Position numbers and translations under genes: made by a program. A DNA stretch of 64,000 nt, taken from positions 16,478,501-16,542,500 of the forward strand of contig NC_134113.1 of NCBI RefSeq assembly GCF_040939455.1, in the 5' to 3' direction. Positions 20,641-32,374 of this stretch are shown piece after piece. Within the stretch, counting starts at the first letter, position 1, and every line of letters begins with the position of its first letter. The stretch comes from Microcebus murinus. Lineage: Eukaryota; Chordata; Mammalia; Primates; Cheirogaleidae. Below the pieces are notes generated by a model. It saw only the letters and a list, made by a program, of their open reading frames with translations. It had not been told where the DNA came from and did no database searches.

Positions 20641-23540
20641 AGAAATTCAAGTGAAAATTTTAAAGCTATCTTAATACAATAATACCAAAAAGATTAAATA
20701 CTTAAAATGGAAACAAAATGTAAATAAGACTTTTACACCAAAAGTTGAAACACATTATTGAGAGAAATTTCTAAAGACCTAAATAAAAAGAGGAATTTGC
20801 TATATTTTCATGAAGAAGACGACTTGATAATTTAAAGCTATCAATTATCCCCAAATTTATCTGTAGATCTGATGAAATCCCAATGAAATTTCCAGTAGAT
20901 AGGCTGTCAGTGGGGCATATGTGGGGGAAAATTGACCTGCTGTTTTAATATTTCTATGAAAATGAGAAGGCCCAAGAATAGCCAAGATTATCTTGAAGAA
21001 TAAAAAATGGAGGACTTATACTACTAGATATCAAGACTCATCATAAAGTTACAGTAGTTAAAATTTAAATAGATATGATAGACAAATAGACCTATAGAAC
21101 TGAAGAGAGTTTAGAAACAACGATGAAAATGCATGGCATGAGGTAGGGACAGACCTTTTAAATAAATGGGGCCTGGTCAATTGAATACTCCTCTGGGAAA
21201 AAACAACACATTTTGACCCTACCTCATACTACACACACAAATCAATTCCAGGTGCACTGGAGACCTAAAAATGAAAGGTAAAACAGTAAAGTTTTTAGAA
21301 GATAAGAGCATATTCTGATGATCATAAGTAGAATCATAGGGGGAGAAATGACTAATTATACCATGATAATATGAAGATGGTCTGTTTTTCAAAGATACCA
21401 CTAACAGAATGAAAAGCCAAGCCACGGAGTAGAAGAAGATTTAATATCTGTGATACACATCTCCAACGAAAGAGTCAAACTCAGAATATACCAAAAAAAG
21501 AAATAATGTCTACGAATCTACAAGAAAAAAAATTAAGACATTCCAACAGAAAAATAGGCAAATAAATTGAATAGGCACTTCATTAAAAGGACTATCTAAA
21601 TGTTCAATAGACATTTAGAAAGGTGATCCTCTTCATGGGTAATGCAAATTAAAGCCACAATGAGATACAAGCACTGAGTTTCCAAATCTACTCTCCAAAA
21701 AAAAAAAAAAAAAAAATCATGGCTTCTTAGAGAAATGGGTGACTTTAACTAAGGCTGGGGCAGGAAAAATACAATATGAGCTTGGAGTATCTTATAGTAA
21801 CAGAAAGTAAAACAGAACTTGAAAAAGAAAAACATTGAGCAACAAATAAATACTGTAATATTGGATTATAACCCAAAGTATATAATTAATAAATATGAGT
21901 TCCTACTGATATGAATGAATGAATGAGATGAAACAAACCTTCCTTGCAGAAGAAATTCAAATAGCATATGTCAATATTCTACCTTCCAGAAGGTTGATCT
22001 TAAATCTCCCTCTCTCACCCTCTCTCCCACTCAAAGGTGGGCTAGACTTAGTGATCCCCTTTCAAACTACAGAACAGAGAAAAGAAGAAATAGTGACTTT
22101 ACAGTAGAGAAACTTGGTAAACATTACCTTAACCACGTGATGAAGGATAACACATCCGTGGTGCCATGTGGATGTCATGTACTCGATAATCATGGCACAA
22201 GGAGAAGAGCATGTCACCTCTGTGATATTCTTTCCAAAACCCTTGACTCCATTCTAGTCATAAGAAAAACATCAAACAGACAGACATTGGGGACATGCTA
22301 CAGGATGCCTCGCCAGTGTCTCCCAAGACCATCATGTCACAAAAAGCAAAGGAAAGATTGGGAAAGTATCACAGACCAGAAGAGACCTGGAAGACACAAC
22401 AACAACTAAATGCAAAGTGGTATCCAATGGCTCCTGGGACAGCAAGAGGACAATGATGGAAAAACTAGTGAAATCTACATGAAGTCTGGAGTTTACTTAA
22501 TAATAATGTACCAATGTCAATTTCTTAGCTTTGACAAGTATACTGTGATAATGTAAGGTGTTAACAACTGGGGAAACCTGAGTGAGGGGTATATAGGAAC
22601 TCTCTCTGTACTGTGTTTCAACTTTTCTGTGAATCAAAAATTATTCCATAATAAAAGGTTTATTAAAAACAAAAAAAATATTAGATACCACTTTACCCCC
22701 AGAAGAACAGCTAAAATTAGGAACAACATAGACAATACCAAATGTTGGCAAGGATGCTGAAGCCACCAGAACTTTCATACCCCACAAGTGGAAGCATAAA
22801 TTGACTCAACCACTTTGGAAAATTCTTTGGCAGGATCTACTAAACTTGAATATCAGCAATTTTCCTCTTAGATACCCAAAAGAAATGTATGCCTATGTTC
22901 ATCAGAAGACCTGTCTAAAACTGTCTACAGCAACACTATTCATAATAGCTAGACACTGGAAACAACATATATATCCTTCAATAGTGGAATGGATACATAA
23001 ATTGGGTATTCAACACTTCCATTCTGAGTTAACTGTTTGAACTCAGATGGTGGCCAGCTATCCAGGTGTTATCTTATTTTGCTCAAGGTCACTTATATCT
23101 CTATTTGACTATCATTTATTGAGTGCCTACTGTGTACCACTACACAACTCAAAGAATACTATACAACAATGAGATGTAGCAAAGTATTGCTACTCCAAAC
23201 AACATGGATGGATCTTACAAACATAATGCCAAGCAAAATAAGTCAAGCCCAAAACAAAATACAAAAACATTCTGCTTGATTTCATTTCTATAACAGGCAA
23301 AAGTAATCAATGCTAATAGAAGTCAGAGCCGTGGTTACATTGGAGGTAGGAGTGTGTAATGATTGGAATAAAGCATAAGGAAAGATTCTGGGATCCTGGC
23401 AAAGTTCTATTTCTTGATCTGGTTGCTGGTTATGTTGGGTGTTCACTTAATAAAAATACATCCTGCTGTACTCTTAGATCTGTGTGCTTTTCTCTACGTA
23501 TGTTATACTTCAATAAAAATTTACTTAAAGCTAAGAAATG
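20641..23540 (+). mobile_element. Old L1 (L1M-type) ORF2 end and 3' UTR, interrupted twice
   Basis: Segments 20641-21670, 22680-23008 and 23146-23540 join in L1 order. Key words are GATGAAATCCCAATGAAATT, CAAGAATAGCCAAGATTATC and AATTGAATAGGCACTTC, then GCCACAATGAGATA. After the first break come GAAATGTATGCCTATG, CATGGATGGATCTTAC and a 3' end at TATACTTCAATAAAAATTTAC. All frames are broken. Another L1 (21690-22678) and a MIR/L2-like piece (23009-23145) interrupt it. Confidence 0.85.
21690..22678 (+). mobile_element. Second old L1 3' UTR nested in the first
   Basis: It runs from a poly-A stretch (21697-21716) through AT-rich 3' UTR sequence to a characteristic end: AACTCTCTCTGTACTGTG, TTTCTGTGAATCAAAAATTATTCC and ATAATAAAAGG, then an A-rich tail. 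L1 ORF2 sequence flanks it on both sides, so it inserted into an existing L1. No ORF remains. Confidence 0.65.
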
Positions 23541-24340
23541 ATACATACATACTTCAAACCTGTTTAATTTTAACTTAAAATATATAAATGCACATTCATT
23601 CACCACTCTTTTGATGTGGAGCCAAGGCATTTCTTTGAGAGCGGGTCTGCTGACTGCAGCTCCTTGTCATCTTTCTTACATAAACCACACCCAGAATGCA
23701 TCATCTACAGTTCCCAGCATCAGCTTCTTTGAAGTCGAAAGAGACCTTCAAGACCCTTGTAAACCAATCTGAGTGCAGAATCTTGCTAGAATTTTATGAT
23801 TTTCCCAACCCTTTCATTGTCTCATCCGTACCCAATTCCATAGCAATTTTTTAGCAGTTTTCTTTAGTAAGTCTTTTCAAAGCTTTCCACTCATCATTTA
23901 CAGAAACAGTTCCCTATTTTTGAACAACTTCTTTTATTTTGTGGTTAATATTGGATTAATAAATAACTAAGACTGACATAAATAGGTTTGGAACCAAACA
24001 CAAATGATCCCTGATGGACACGCAATCCTGCTGATGGGGTCAGACCTACGTGGGTGCGCTGGAGACAACCCACGTCTGCAGGCGTTCCTGGGATGCGGCA
24101 TGCATTCACACACGTGTTCTGCAGAGAAAATGTGCTTTAGTCAATCCCCCACGTTTACCAAGTGAAGACGTCTCCCATACTATTCCATATGTCCCTAAAC
24201 TCCCAGCTGCCCCCACTGGTCATCCTTGGGTCATCTTTCATCTGCGCCACTGTGGTGGCCCCTTAATGATTTTCCTACAGGGGAAAAGTTTTCTTTTTCC
24301 TAAAGTACAAATCATGCACCTGTTTCCTGCTTAAAATTCT
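23541..24340. other. Unassigned sequence
   Basis: No family is recognised. 23760-23960 is AT-rich and 24000-24330 is closer to average composition. Confidence 0.4.
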
Positions 24341-24341
24341 T

Positions 24342-24670
24342 TAAATGTAGAGTGCCTGGCATTTAGTGGATGCTCAGTAAAACATATGCTGAATGAGTGA
24401 GTGACTGAACAAATGGGCACGTGAGTATGCAGCTCTTCCAGGACAAAGTTCCAGCTCTCTGTTCTGTCCTACAAGGCCCTTCACGGTCAGATCCTGCTTG
24501 CCCTTCCAGCCATGTCATCTCCCGTCTTCTCACTGCATCCTGCACTTCAGCTCTGAGCCATCGCCACTGCTGCCCACATGCCGTCGCACACACTGGTCCT
24601 TTTCCCATCGCCTTCCAGGTAAGACCCAGCCATTCCCTTCTCTTTGGTGCCGTCCCTGCCATATCCTAGT
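24342..24670 (+). mobile_element. L2-like fragments, plus strand
   Basis: AGAGTGCCTGGCATTTAGTGG, TGAATGAGTGAGTGAC (24350-24410) is an L2/MIR-type 3' end. 24445-24670 (TCCTACAAGGCCCTTCACG, GGTCCTTTTCCCATCGCC) reads as an upstream L2 part. The two are separate copies. Confidence 0.55.
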
Positions 24671-24874
24671 GGAGTTTATCAGCAGCTCTGATCTCCCGCT
24701 TTACAAATCCCGTGGTTATAATTCCTTGTTATGCAGCCGTCTCGCCCACAGAGAGTGCAACAGAGAGACTCGAGGGATGGGATTCAGCCCCTTTACTTGG
24801 CTCCACAAGCTCAACGTCTAGCTCAGCCTTGGCATATAGTTGGTGCTCAACACAGGCATGAAGGCAGAAGTCAA

Positions 24875-25062
24875 TTGGCCTGAGATCAAACCCGGGCTCT
24901 GCCACTTGATAGCCATGGAGCCTCAGGCAGATTCCTTCTCCAACACTCAAGTTTCCTGCAAAATAGGAGCGATGCTACCTACCGCACAGTGTTCCTGTGA
25001 AGGCTGAATGAGATCTACGTAGAGGGCCTGGCACACAGAAAGCACTCAATACACAGAGCCTA
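24875..25062 (+). mobile_element. MIR SINE, plus strand
   Basis: CAAACCCGGGCTCTGCCACTT, GCAAAATAGGAGCGATGC, TACCTACCGCACAGTG, AATGAGATC and GGCCTGGCACACAGAAAGC are the MIR in order. Confidence 0.9.
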
Positions 25063-25927
25063 AAAGCACATGGGAGTGCCCACTGTCGGGGTCCGGGCAG
25101 CTGTCCACCGCGCACCCTGCTCCCGTGAAGCCTGGAGGCAGCGAGAGCCCCTCATCCTCACAGGGCAGACACTCGAAACACATGTGATGATGCTCTCTGT
25201 CGCTACTCCCTGTCCTTTGTCCCACTCTCCTCTCTGCCCTTGCTCCCCATCTTCTATATCCAGGCCCCATCTCTGTGGGTAATTTGAAATTAAAATCCCC
25301 AAGTTATTTTTCATAAGCGAGAACAATCGCTCTTGGGTCTGCTGGCACGGGATCCTGACAGGGGGCTGGCAACAGCCAGTTCACAGTGAGCCCTGCCAGG
25401 GGACTGCGCACATGCTTCTAAGAATAACTCAGTGTCCAAGAATTCCGCCTGTTCTATCGCAAGCTGGGGCCGGCCGGCAGCTGGTTTGCATTAGCGTGGA
25501 GGGCGATGGTATTCCGCTTTACTACGGCGAGGCTGATGTGCCGCCCCCCCTTCCTCTGCCCCACTTGGGGCTGCCGTGGAGCCAGCAGAGTCTTCGCTTC
25601 ACAGTCCCGAAAGCACCAGGATCGGGTCTGGTTAGAGGCAAACTGCAGAGGAGGAGAAGTTTGCCTGCGGGGCCCCTTTATCTCGCATCTGCATCATACA
25701 TCACACTTCCGTGTGGCCATTGTCCTGAGCCCCCCAGTGGACAGTACTCCAAGGCCACAGGAATAGCCCATCTTAACCTTCCCTCCCAACAGCAGCCTAT
25801 GCCTGCAAGAATCCCGACCTTCTCTCCTCCTTTCATTCATTCATTCATTCATTCATGTCCACACAGAGTTATTGAATATTAAAGCTAAAGGGATCGAGGA
25901 GATCACTTAGAGAGGCAACTTGGTCTC
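25063..25927. other. Unassigned, GC-rich sequence with an ATTC repeat
   Basis: 25330-25640 has scattered CpGs, a GGCCGGCCGG palindromic word and a TTTGCAT octamer-like site at about 25486-25492. A (TTCA)n run lies at 25831-25856. The 156-codon + frame at 25412-25882 ends in the simple repeat and has no domain. Confidence 0.4.
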
Positions 25928-26128
25928 TCGTGGTTCTCAGGAAGGAGGGCTGGTATCACCCTCCTAGGGAGATCTGGAAAAACCTGAGAGCATTTACTGT
26001 TGGGGTGTTGCAAACAGAAGGAGTGTTCCTGGCATTTAGTGGGCAAGAACTGAGGCTATAAAATATACTGCCATGCACAGAACATTCCCACGTGATAAAA
26101 AGTTGTCCAGGCAAAAATGTCAATAATG
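25928..26128 (+). mobile_element. MER20-type hAT-Charlie element, plus strand
   Basis: GTGGTTCTCAGGAAGG opens the copy. Then GCATTTAGTGGGCAAGAAC, CATGCACAGAACATTCCC, TGTCCAGGCAAAAATGTC and AATAATG follow the MER20 order. MER20 copies have been reported as regulatory elements in the placental-mammal endometrium; nothing here shows that this copy is active. Confidence 0.78.
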
Positions 26129-28254
26129 ACTCCCTCGAGGAACACGGCTGGAGTGGAACGTGTCACTAAGTCCATCCAATCCCCTCTTACTCCACAGCAT
26201 GTTGGCTATGAGCACAGGCTTTCTCATTCCTGCTTCTACACATCTTGTCATCAAATATTTGAAATAGATTTGTTTTGTGGTGAAGTGAGAGAAAAAGACC
26301 ATGAGCCATGGAGTCAAAAAGACCAGGGCAAATATTCTGTTTCTGCAAATCCAGCTGTGGGGACATGGCAGGGTTCACACTTCTCAGACCCCAGACTCCT
26401 CCCCTGCACAATGATGCTCATGAGATCTGTGTTATCAGAGGGTTTACGGTCATGGCCACCATATTGCACGATTCCGGGAGTTCAACAGGAGAACTTACGT
26501 AGAGTATTGGGTGCATAGTAAGCATTAAATACACTCTAGATGCTACATGGAAAGTGCCTTATACTCTGCCTGGCATGCAAGAGAGGACCTACAAACTGCA
26601 ATCCCATCCCTTCCTCCCTCCTCCCTTCTCCTACAGATGTCATGTAACTTGCTAAAGGTCACCCATGATTCATTCATTGAATAAGGGCTACGTGCCTAGC
26701 TCTGGGCTGGACGGTTGGTAAGGTGACGTAAGGATACTTATAAAAAATACATGGCCCCTCCTCCCAGAGATTTTAAAAACTAGAAGTTCTGATAAGACCT
26801 GCATGTATAAATGTGTTTATGCAGATGAATGTGAGATGGGTATAAAAATATATTAGACTATAAAGCTTTCCAGTCCACCTCCTCTGCACCCTACCTCTCA
26901 CTATCCCAAAAGGAATGATCTTGTGATCATTCGGTTCATTATTAAGTCTTTGTTGTGCTGACAGAGAGAGTGGGCAGAGGATGGAAGAAGCCAACTTGCT
27001 CTAAGTAAGACAGGATGAGGCAGGAGGTGGAAGGCAGGGGAAAGAGACATCACAGACAAGTGAAAAGAATGAGCAGGAGAAAATGAGAAGTAGCTTTCTG
27101 AGGGAGTGAGACCTTTTGGGACAAAAGATCCTGTACACCTTGCCGTGGTTCTTCATTATGTAGAGACTGTAATCAGGGTAGCCCCACTGTGAGCCCCTGA
27201 GACATGGCTACAATCAGTGGAACTCCCCAGAGATTCTTCCCAAAGATTTCTGCAAACTCCTGGTGCAGTCACTGAGTCCGGCTTCTGACTTCCCTGCACC
27301 CGCGTGTTCAGATTTACACTACGTCAACCCAGCTATAAAGTCCGGCTCTTTCTTCATCCAGAGCCTGCCAGCTCAAAGCTCTTGTGAGAGTGTCAGACTT
27401 TCCTTAAGGTGTGGGAAAGCAGAGAAAGGGGATGACATCAACAAAGCACAAACACCTGCCCAGTGAACATGAGACACTCCTCTTTTTAAAGGCTCTTCAC
27501 TGTGGGGAACTTGCTCTTCAGTGCCCAAAGGCCGCACCTCACCTGATTCCACTGACTCCTCCCTCCCCTACTCCCCTCCCCTCCTCGCCATGCCTCCCAT
27601 CGCCCTCTTCTTCTCCTGGCTCACCAACCCCTACCTCAGAAGCAGAAAACAAATGACTCTTTTTCCCTCAGGCCGAGCAACTGAGCCCCATGGCCTTGTT
27701 CTGGCAAGCCCGCCAAAACCCTGGTCTTCCTAGCTTGTCAATCCCCTCAGTGGAAAAATCGAGGTATTTTTAGTCAAAGCTGTTCTCTCTCTAAAATAAT
27801 GAAGTTAGATAATAGACTTTTCACCTCATTTTTCCTATCTCTGACTGAAATAAGTCCACACCGTTGAGAGAAACAAAGCTTGATGGAAACCCAGGGGCTG
27901 GGAGCATTTCCTGGACGAGGCTGGCTTTATACATAAAGCCAGGGGTGGGATTTGGACAGATTTGGAGAGGGTATACAGTGGTATCACGACATAAATAAAG
28001 TGTGGAGGCTGAACTGGCACCGAACGTTCAAGGGAGAGCGAAGCGTTTGCTCTAGCTGGAGCTGACAATGCATCGGCTGGTCGTGGAGGGTAAAATGTCA
28101 GCACTGGGGTGGGATCACGCATGGAGGACTCCAAATGTGTCAGGTTAAGACTCTGACCAAAACCTGGTCTCACTTTTGCGATAGATTAACCCATTTTTAA
28201 GGTTCGTTGAATTTTTTTGAGAAAATCTTATCAGTGATCCTTTTAGATATGTGA
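26129..28254. other. Mostly unassigned; weak MIR-like sequence at 26290-26560 and 26640-26775
   Basis: 26290-26560 has a MIR-like order with low identity. 26660-26775 (TTCATTCATTGAATAAGGG, CCCTCCTCCCAGAGATT) looks like the ancient TTCAACAAATATTTATT-type repeat. 27555-27625 is C-rich, with quadruplex potential on the minus strand. No exon is recognised. Confidence 0.35.
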
Positions 28255-28808
28255 GATGGTTAATTTTATGTGTCAACCTGACTGGGCCACGAGGTGCCCG
28301 TATAAACATTATTTAAGCATTGTCACTGAATGGTAAATTTTAACATTTTTAGTTAAACATTATTTCTGGATGTGTCTGTGAGGGTGTTTCGGGAAGAGAT
28401 TAGCATTTGAACAGTGGACTGAGTAAAGGAGATGCACCCTCACCAGTGAGAGTGGGCATCCTCCAATCACCAAAGGCCTGAACACAACAAAAAAGCAGAG
28501 GAAGGGTGAATTCTCTCTCACTCTCTTCTCAGACAACGACAAGCATCTCCTTCTGCCCTTAGACATCGGTGTTCTTGGGCCTTCAGACTCTAGGACTTAT
28601 CCTGGCACACCCTCCCTCCCTCACCAAATTCCCAGGCCTTCAAACTTCAAATTGCACCACTAGCTGTCCTGGTTCTCTATCTTGCAAATGGCAGATGGTG
28701 GGACTTGGCCTCCATAATTGAGCAAACCAATTCCCATAATGAATAATGAGTAAATAAATAAATCTCCTATCAGCTGTATTTTTCTGGAGAACCCTAACTA
28801 ACACAATA
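28255..28808 (+). mobile_element. MaLR-type (MLT1-like) LTR, plus strand, near full length
   Basis: It opens GATGGTTAATTTTATGTGTC, ACCTGACTGGGCCACG. GATGTGTCTGTGAGGGTGTTT, GAGTGGGCATCCTCCAATCA, GGGACTTGGCCTCCATAATTG and an end at CTGGAGAACCCTAACTAAC follow, all in the order of a common mammalian MaLR LTR. No internal retroviral sequence is attached, so it is a solitary LTR. Confidence 0.85.
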
Positions 28809-30319
28809 TGCAAATGTAAAGCAAGAACATCCAGAGAAAGACAGGAATACAGTAAACAATCTATTTAGACAAACGAACTGAATACCTATTTGGTTATACT
28901 CAGTGGCCCCCAAAGTTATGTCTCTGTGAACAATATTGCTTTTGGGGGGTAGGAAATTTTTTTACTGTATGGATTTAGTATTTCGTCTATTAGAATAGCT
29001 AACTCTGTCAGAGTTGGGCGTGTTTTCCTTCACAGGGCTGTTGGCAGCAGGATCAGAATTCCAACAGCCAGGTGCTTAGAAAGAACTGACAAAGGTCCCC
29101 TCCTGTCCCCCTCACGAGGACAAGAGACAAGGAAAAGGAATTGGATTGGTTTTGATGCAGCTCAACTTGGACCTGTTGCCACCGTCCCACTGGGCTATTA
29201 TTCAAGATTGAAAGATCCACATTTTGGGAAATAGATTGCTATCTTGATGTATGCTGTATATTAGTGGCCTTGGTCTACTGAAGGCCAAAGGGCAAAGTCG
29301 TGTCAAAGTGGGCCTCCCCTGAGGGGAATAAATGTTCATATTTTTGACCATGCTGAGAAGAAGCAGGTACTGAGACAGGAAATGAAAGCCTCACCTGGGA
29401 TAGGGGTGGGGGGAGTAGGATGTGACTTACTGTCTCATCTCTCTGAGCGCTACGCTCACTGGGGCCTGGCCCTAGAGGGGCAGACATGCTAGAGAGCATT
29501 TCTGTCACAGCAGAGGAAAGGGAAGGGAATGAGAGCAGAGAACCTTCAGAGACCCCCAGAAAATAAGCCCCTAAGCATAACCCTATTGGTAGTAAGTGCT
29601 TTTCTCATCCTTGTAGTTCTCCTCCATCACTTCCAAATATCATGCAGAACCCTGCCAAAAGACATGGCCCAATTTTCACCATTACTGTAGTGAACTAAGG
29701 GAAGGTTCTGGATTCCTACTTCTATACAAGTAGGAACAACAGCAGCTTCAGAGAGAGCTTTCCCGGGCCAGTTGCGAGGTCACCAGTAGCAAGCAGTAGC
29801 TCATGGAAAGAAGAGAGCAGCATTCCCGGGACCCAAGGACACTGGTGGCAACTAGGATGATGTGTAGAATGGGCCTGAATTCCCACAGGGATGCCCAGAC
29901 TCACTTGGGGAAGGAAGCGCACAGGAGCTTGAGCCACCCTGACAGGTCATTCAAGGGAAGGACGGCCCCACACATGGGTACATGCTGAGACGTTTGAGCT
30001 CCTCAGAGAAAAAGAGATGATGGTCATTTATTACCTCAATTTGCAGTTTTGAGGCTCATCAAAGCAACTTCATTGTTCCCAGAGCCTGACTTCATAGCAA
30101 CTTACCCAGCATCTATGTCCTCTGATTCTGGAAATAGCACCCCAATTTTCCCTTGGAAGTGAGCCATCTCCCTTTCTCAAGCACTTGGTTTGGATGGGAA
30201 CGTTGCCCTGCCCCTGTGATAGACGGGCAGCCACAGTGTCACCCATCAGGATATGCCACTCACTGGCCACGGTGACTGGTGTCCTTCTTCATCTCCCCTG
30301 AAGTAGAAATCCAACCACT
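28809..30319. other. Unassigned sequence with a perfect hairpin
   Basis: No family is recognised. A 9-bp inverted repeat with a 6-base loop lies at 29713-29736. Open frames are short. Confidence 0.4.
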
Positions 30320-30408
30320 TGGAATCATTTCTCTCTATTTTAATTTTCTGCACAGCATTTATCACTATCTGATGTCTTCTCTCATTGTTCACTCATTTTC
30401 TGTGGGCT
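30320..30408 (+). mobile_element. L2 LINE fragment, plus strand
   Basis: TTTCTGCACAGCATTTATCAC, TATCTGATGTCTTCTC and TTGTTCACTCATTTTCTGTG match the L2 segment just upstream of its 3' end. Confidence 0.55.
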
Positions 30409-30455
30409 GTGCACATGTGCACATGTGTGTGTGTGTGTGTCTGTGTCTGTGTATT
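30408..30455 (+). repeat. (TG)n repeat with GTGCACATGTGCAC palindrome
   Basis: A self-complementary 14-mer leads into TG units interrupted by CTG. Z-DNA forming potential. Confidence 0.85.
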
Positions 30456-32224
30456 TATCACTTCTAGAATTAATTTAGAGATCTTCTATGTCTTTTTAAT
30501 GGAACATCCCCAGTAAAATGCTACTAGAACATGGAAAGCAATCAATGCATTTTAGTTAAATGGTTTATTAAACAATGGACCAGTGAAATGGTTCAGCAGT
30601 GGAAATGCAACACAAGTTCAATGAGAGCTAACCCTAGAAATGTTGCTAGTATGATCAATAGTCATTCAATTGCAAGGATATGAACCTAGAGCTGCCAGGA
30701 ACTATATCAAGAGTCAAGCCTTCTTGACCTAAGAATGAATTCAATGCCAAGGAAGGCAGAAACAGAAATGAAGAGAATCAATTTCCTGAAAAAAATCATG
30801 TGAGTGCACCTGGATCCAGCCATGCCTGAAGTCAGTAACCCTGGACTTTTTACTATTAGGTGTATATTGTTAGGACTCTTAATTATCAGAATACAGGTGT
30901 GTTTGCTGACCTAGGAAGGAAGTCTGTATTATACTCTTCTTGAACATTTTTCCTTAAAAGAGAGTGAGAAAAATTAGCACACACGTTGTTTCCTGTGGGA
31001 CTAAGGGAACAGCTCAAACCTCATGGAACAAGTACAGATACAACAGACACCATGGCCTTGTGCCCACAGTCTATCCCATTTCTACCCACTGCCTTTCTTA
31101 AAGGGTGCACAGCACTTCTTCATGAATTTTCTCCCACGCCCCAGCATGGTATAGGAAGGAAGAGCACTGATCGCATTGCAAAGGATCTGCATCCCCGGTC
31201 CTGCTCTGTCTTGCTGTCTGAGCTGGGGCCGTGGAGCCTTTCACATGTTCAGCCAGCACTGACCACACACAGCCCAGGCGCAGGCTCTGTGATGACTGAG
31301 TTCCTACAACTCTTTTTATTGAAAGTGACCAGAATTCAGATGGAGTAGTTTAAACCACAGGGAAGACAAGGATAATTACAGACTCTGGGATTCTTAGGAA
31401 GTTTCAGGAAAGTCCAAGTTGCATGTAGACAAAGGACTGGATTAGTAGGGGAAATGCACCAGTCATTTCCTAAAAATCTAGAGAGCTTTGGAGAATGAGG
31501 ATTCTCTAAGTTATAGCTTTAAATATCAAGAGATGAACAGCTCTCTCCATATGACAGCATGTCTCATCTGCACACACTCTCACCCACTGCTCCCTTCCAG
31601 ATCATGGGCTCCCCCATCTCTGCAGGCTGGACTGGGAAAGAAGAGTACAGAGGCCTGTCTGAGCATAACATAGCCCAAGAGATGTAGTCCAGCCTCCTAT
31701 GGGACACAAGTTTGAAACACAATGTTGGAGTCTGACTGCTAAGGAAGTTTGCATTCGTTTTATTAGAAATGGGGAATCGTTAAAGGCAGACAATACTCAT
31801 CATTCAGCAATATTTGGTAAGCACATAGTATGTACAAGGCCCTCCACTAAAGAAACAATAATAAATAAGGCACAGTCCCTGATCTCAAGAGAACTGGCAG
31901 TTGAAAGATAGATCTAGAAGCATCTAGACCAGCACCATCAAATAGAAATATAATGCGAACCACAAATGGAACTGTAAGTTTGTGAGCATCTGTCTTTCTT
32001 AACACTCAATATCCATTTCAACTCTTTTTCCTTGAATAGTATCCTGGTTTTCCTCTTCTGAGCCACTCAGCCCCCACTTAATTCATATGCATTTTGAATG
32101 GGGTCAATGCCATGCCAAATGCAGAGGTGGGAACTCAGGTCACTATATAGCTCTGGGCACAGGGAGACACAAAATAAAGTAGAGATTGCCTCACCTGCAA
32201 GGGAGAGAGGAAGAATGGGGCTAT
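30456..32224. other. Mostly unassigned; fragments of ancient repeats
   Basis: 30690-30870 (CACCTGGATCCAGCCATGCC, TGAAGTCAG) looks like the end of an old LTR or MER repeat. 31785-31915 (ATTCAGCAATATTTGGTAAGC, GCACAGTCCCTGATCTCAAG) looks like an ancient repeat. Neither is named with confidence. Confidence 0.4.
31925..31985 (+). mobile_element. Short hAT-type fragment
   Basis: CAGCACCATCAAATAGAAAT, ATAATGCGAACCACA resembles one end of a common mammalian hAT-Charlie element that begins CAGCACTGTCCAATAGAAAT. Only one end is present. Confidence 0.55.
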
Positions 32225-32374
32225 TTGGGTTGATGAAAATGATCTAAAGTTAGATAGTGGCATAGATGCATAACTCTGTGAATATACTAAAAACGACTGA
32301 AATGTACACTTTAAAAGGGTGAACTTTATGCTCTGTAAATGATATCTCAATCAAACTGTCATTTAAAAAAAACA
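32225..32374 (+). mobile_element. Old L1 3' terminus, plus strand
   Basis: GCATAACTCTGTGAATATAC, TGAAATGTACACTTTAAAAG and AATGATATCTCAATCAAAC, then poly-A. This is the same terminal motif as the L1 ending at 52558. Confidence 0.82.

Noticed and set aside
25831..25856. Direct repeats that might suggest a CRISPR-like array
   Set aside because: Simple (TTCA)n without spacers in primate DNA; no array structure.
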